NCBI GenBank assembly: GCA_002396665.1
Contig: DGYJ01000125.1
Coordinates: 1 to 6,135, forward strand
Direction: 5' to 3'
Length of the DNA: 6,135 bases
DNA from: Bdellovibrionaceae bacterium UBA5009
GTDB taxonomy: Bacteria; Bdellovibrionota; Bdellovibrionia; Bdellovibrionales; Bdellovibrionaceae
Below the pieces are notes generated by a model. The model was not told the DNA's origin and did not search any database. It worked only from the letters and a program-made list of their open reading frames with translations. This document shows, piece by piece, positions 5,945 through 6,135 of the stretch. Position 1 is the stretch's first letter, and every line of letters begins with the position of its first letter. The translations under genes and the position numbers were made by a program.

Positions 5945-6135
5945 AGTTGTTTCTCCGTTGAATTGATTGTTTCTTTCAAGGTGTAGTTTGCAGAACCGGT
6001 GGTAAGTTCAGACGTTAGTTTTCCGTAGGTATTGGCTTTGACATAAATCAAATAATATCCAGCAGATAATCCATTCATGTTCACATACTCTTCGCCCGAA
6101 TCAAGACCTGGATTTACACGGACACTACGAACAGC
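5929..6135 (-). CDS. Exported protein C-terminus, possible PPC-like domain (5' partial)
   Basis: An open frame enters from the right edge and stops at TAA (5931-5929), giving the last 68 residues of a protein whose start is outside the window. The visible part includes EEYVNMNGLSAGYYLIYVKA (residues 15-34) and SANYTLKETI (48-57). A gLsaGyY...v stretch followed by a final YTL strand resembles bacterial pre-peptidase C-terminal (PPC) beta-sandwich domains, often appended to secreted proteases and other exported proteins. The match is by eye on a short fragment. A frame open over 69 codons with good beta patterning, ending in a 16-base overlap with the next gene, supports real coding. Only one cysteine is seen (residue 65, near the end). 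The nature of the N-terminal part, including any catalytic domain or signal peptide, cannot be seen. Confidence 0.7.
   Translation of the reverse strand, partial: AVRSVRVNPGLDSGEEYVNMNGLSAGYYLIYVKANTYGKLTSELTTGSANYTLKETINSTEKQLCPDN
5953..5956 (-). promoter_or_regulatory. Ribosome binding site for the membrane-anchored protein gene
   Basis: Reads GGAG on the - strand (followed by AAACAACT), eight bases before the ATG at 5944-5942. It lies within the 3' end of the upstream gene and supports the chosen start, which puts the hydrophobic anchor at the N-terminus. Confidence 0.65.

Overview
The window looks like a bacterial chromosome segment, roughly 40% GC by eye, densely packed and with an overlapping-gene operon layout. 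The protein sequences suggest a Gram-negative organism, possibly Bdellovibrionota or another former deltaproteobacterial lineage, but this is an impression and no marker here proves it. No RNA genes, mobile elements, CRISPR arrays or attachment sites were seen, and no stretch over 300 bases lacks a gene.

Bases 1-3883 hold the distal part of a SUF iron-sulfur cluster assembly operon on the + strand: sufC (5' end cut by the window edge), sufD, sufS and a two-domain Nfu-type carrier. The junctions are tight: a 13-base overlap for sufC/sufD with a TTG start, and 4-base ATGA overlaps for sufD/sufS and sufS/nfu, all suggesting translational coupling. SufS extracts sulfur from cysteine, the SufBCD complex (sufB presumably lies just upstream) builds the cluster with SufC as ATPase, and the Nfu protein probably carries clusters to targets. 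No SufE or SufU sulfur acceptor is visible.

Only 18 bases after nfu, with its own ribosome binding site and a GTG start, comes a 485-residue exported protein (3902-5359). Its full length matches the fold landmarks of GH15 glucoamylases, but the general-acid glutamate and active-site aromatic residues are replaced while the general-base glutamate is kept. It looks like a glucoamylase-derived protein that has lost or changed its catalysis, and it is the most interesting item in the window.

From 5381 to the right edge two genes run on the - strand, convergent with the others: the tail of an exported protein with a possible PPC-like beta domain (5929-6135, running off the edge) and, overlapping it by 16 bases, a small single-pass membrane-anchored protein with a beta-rich extracytoplasmic domain (5381-5944). 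They form a separate unit, probably in the cell envelope. A weak A/T-rich hairpin lies at the convergent junction.
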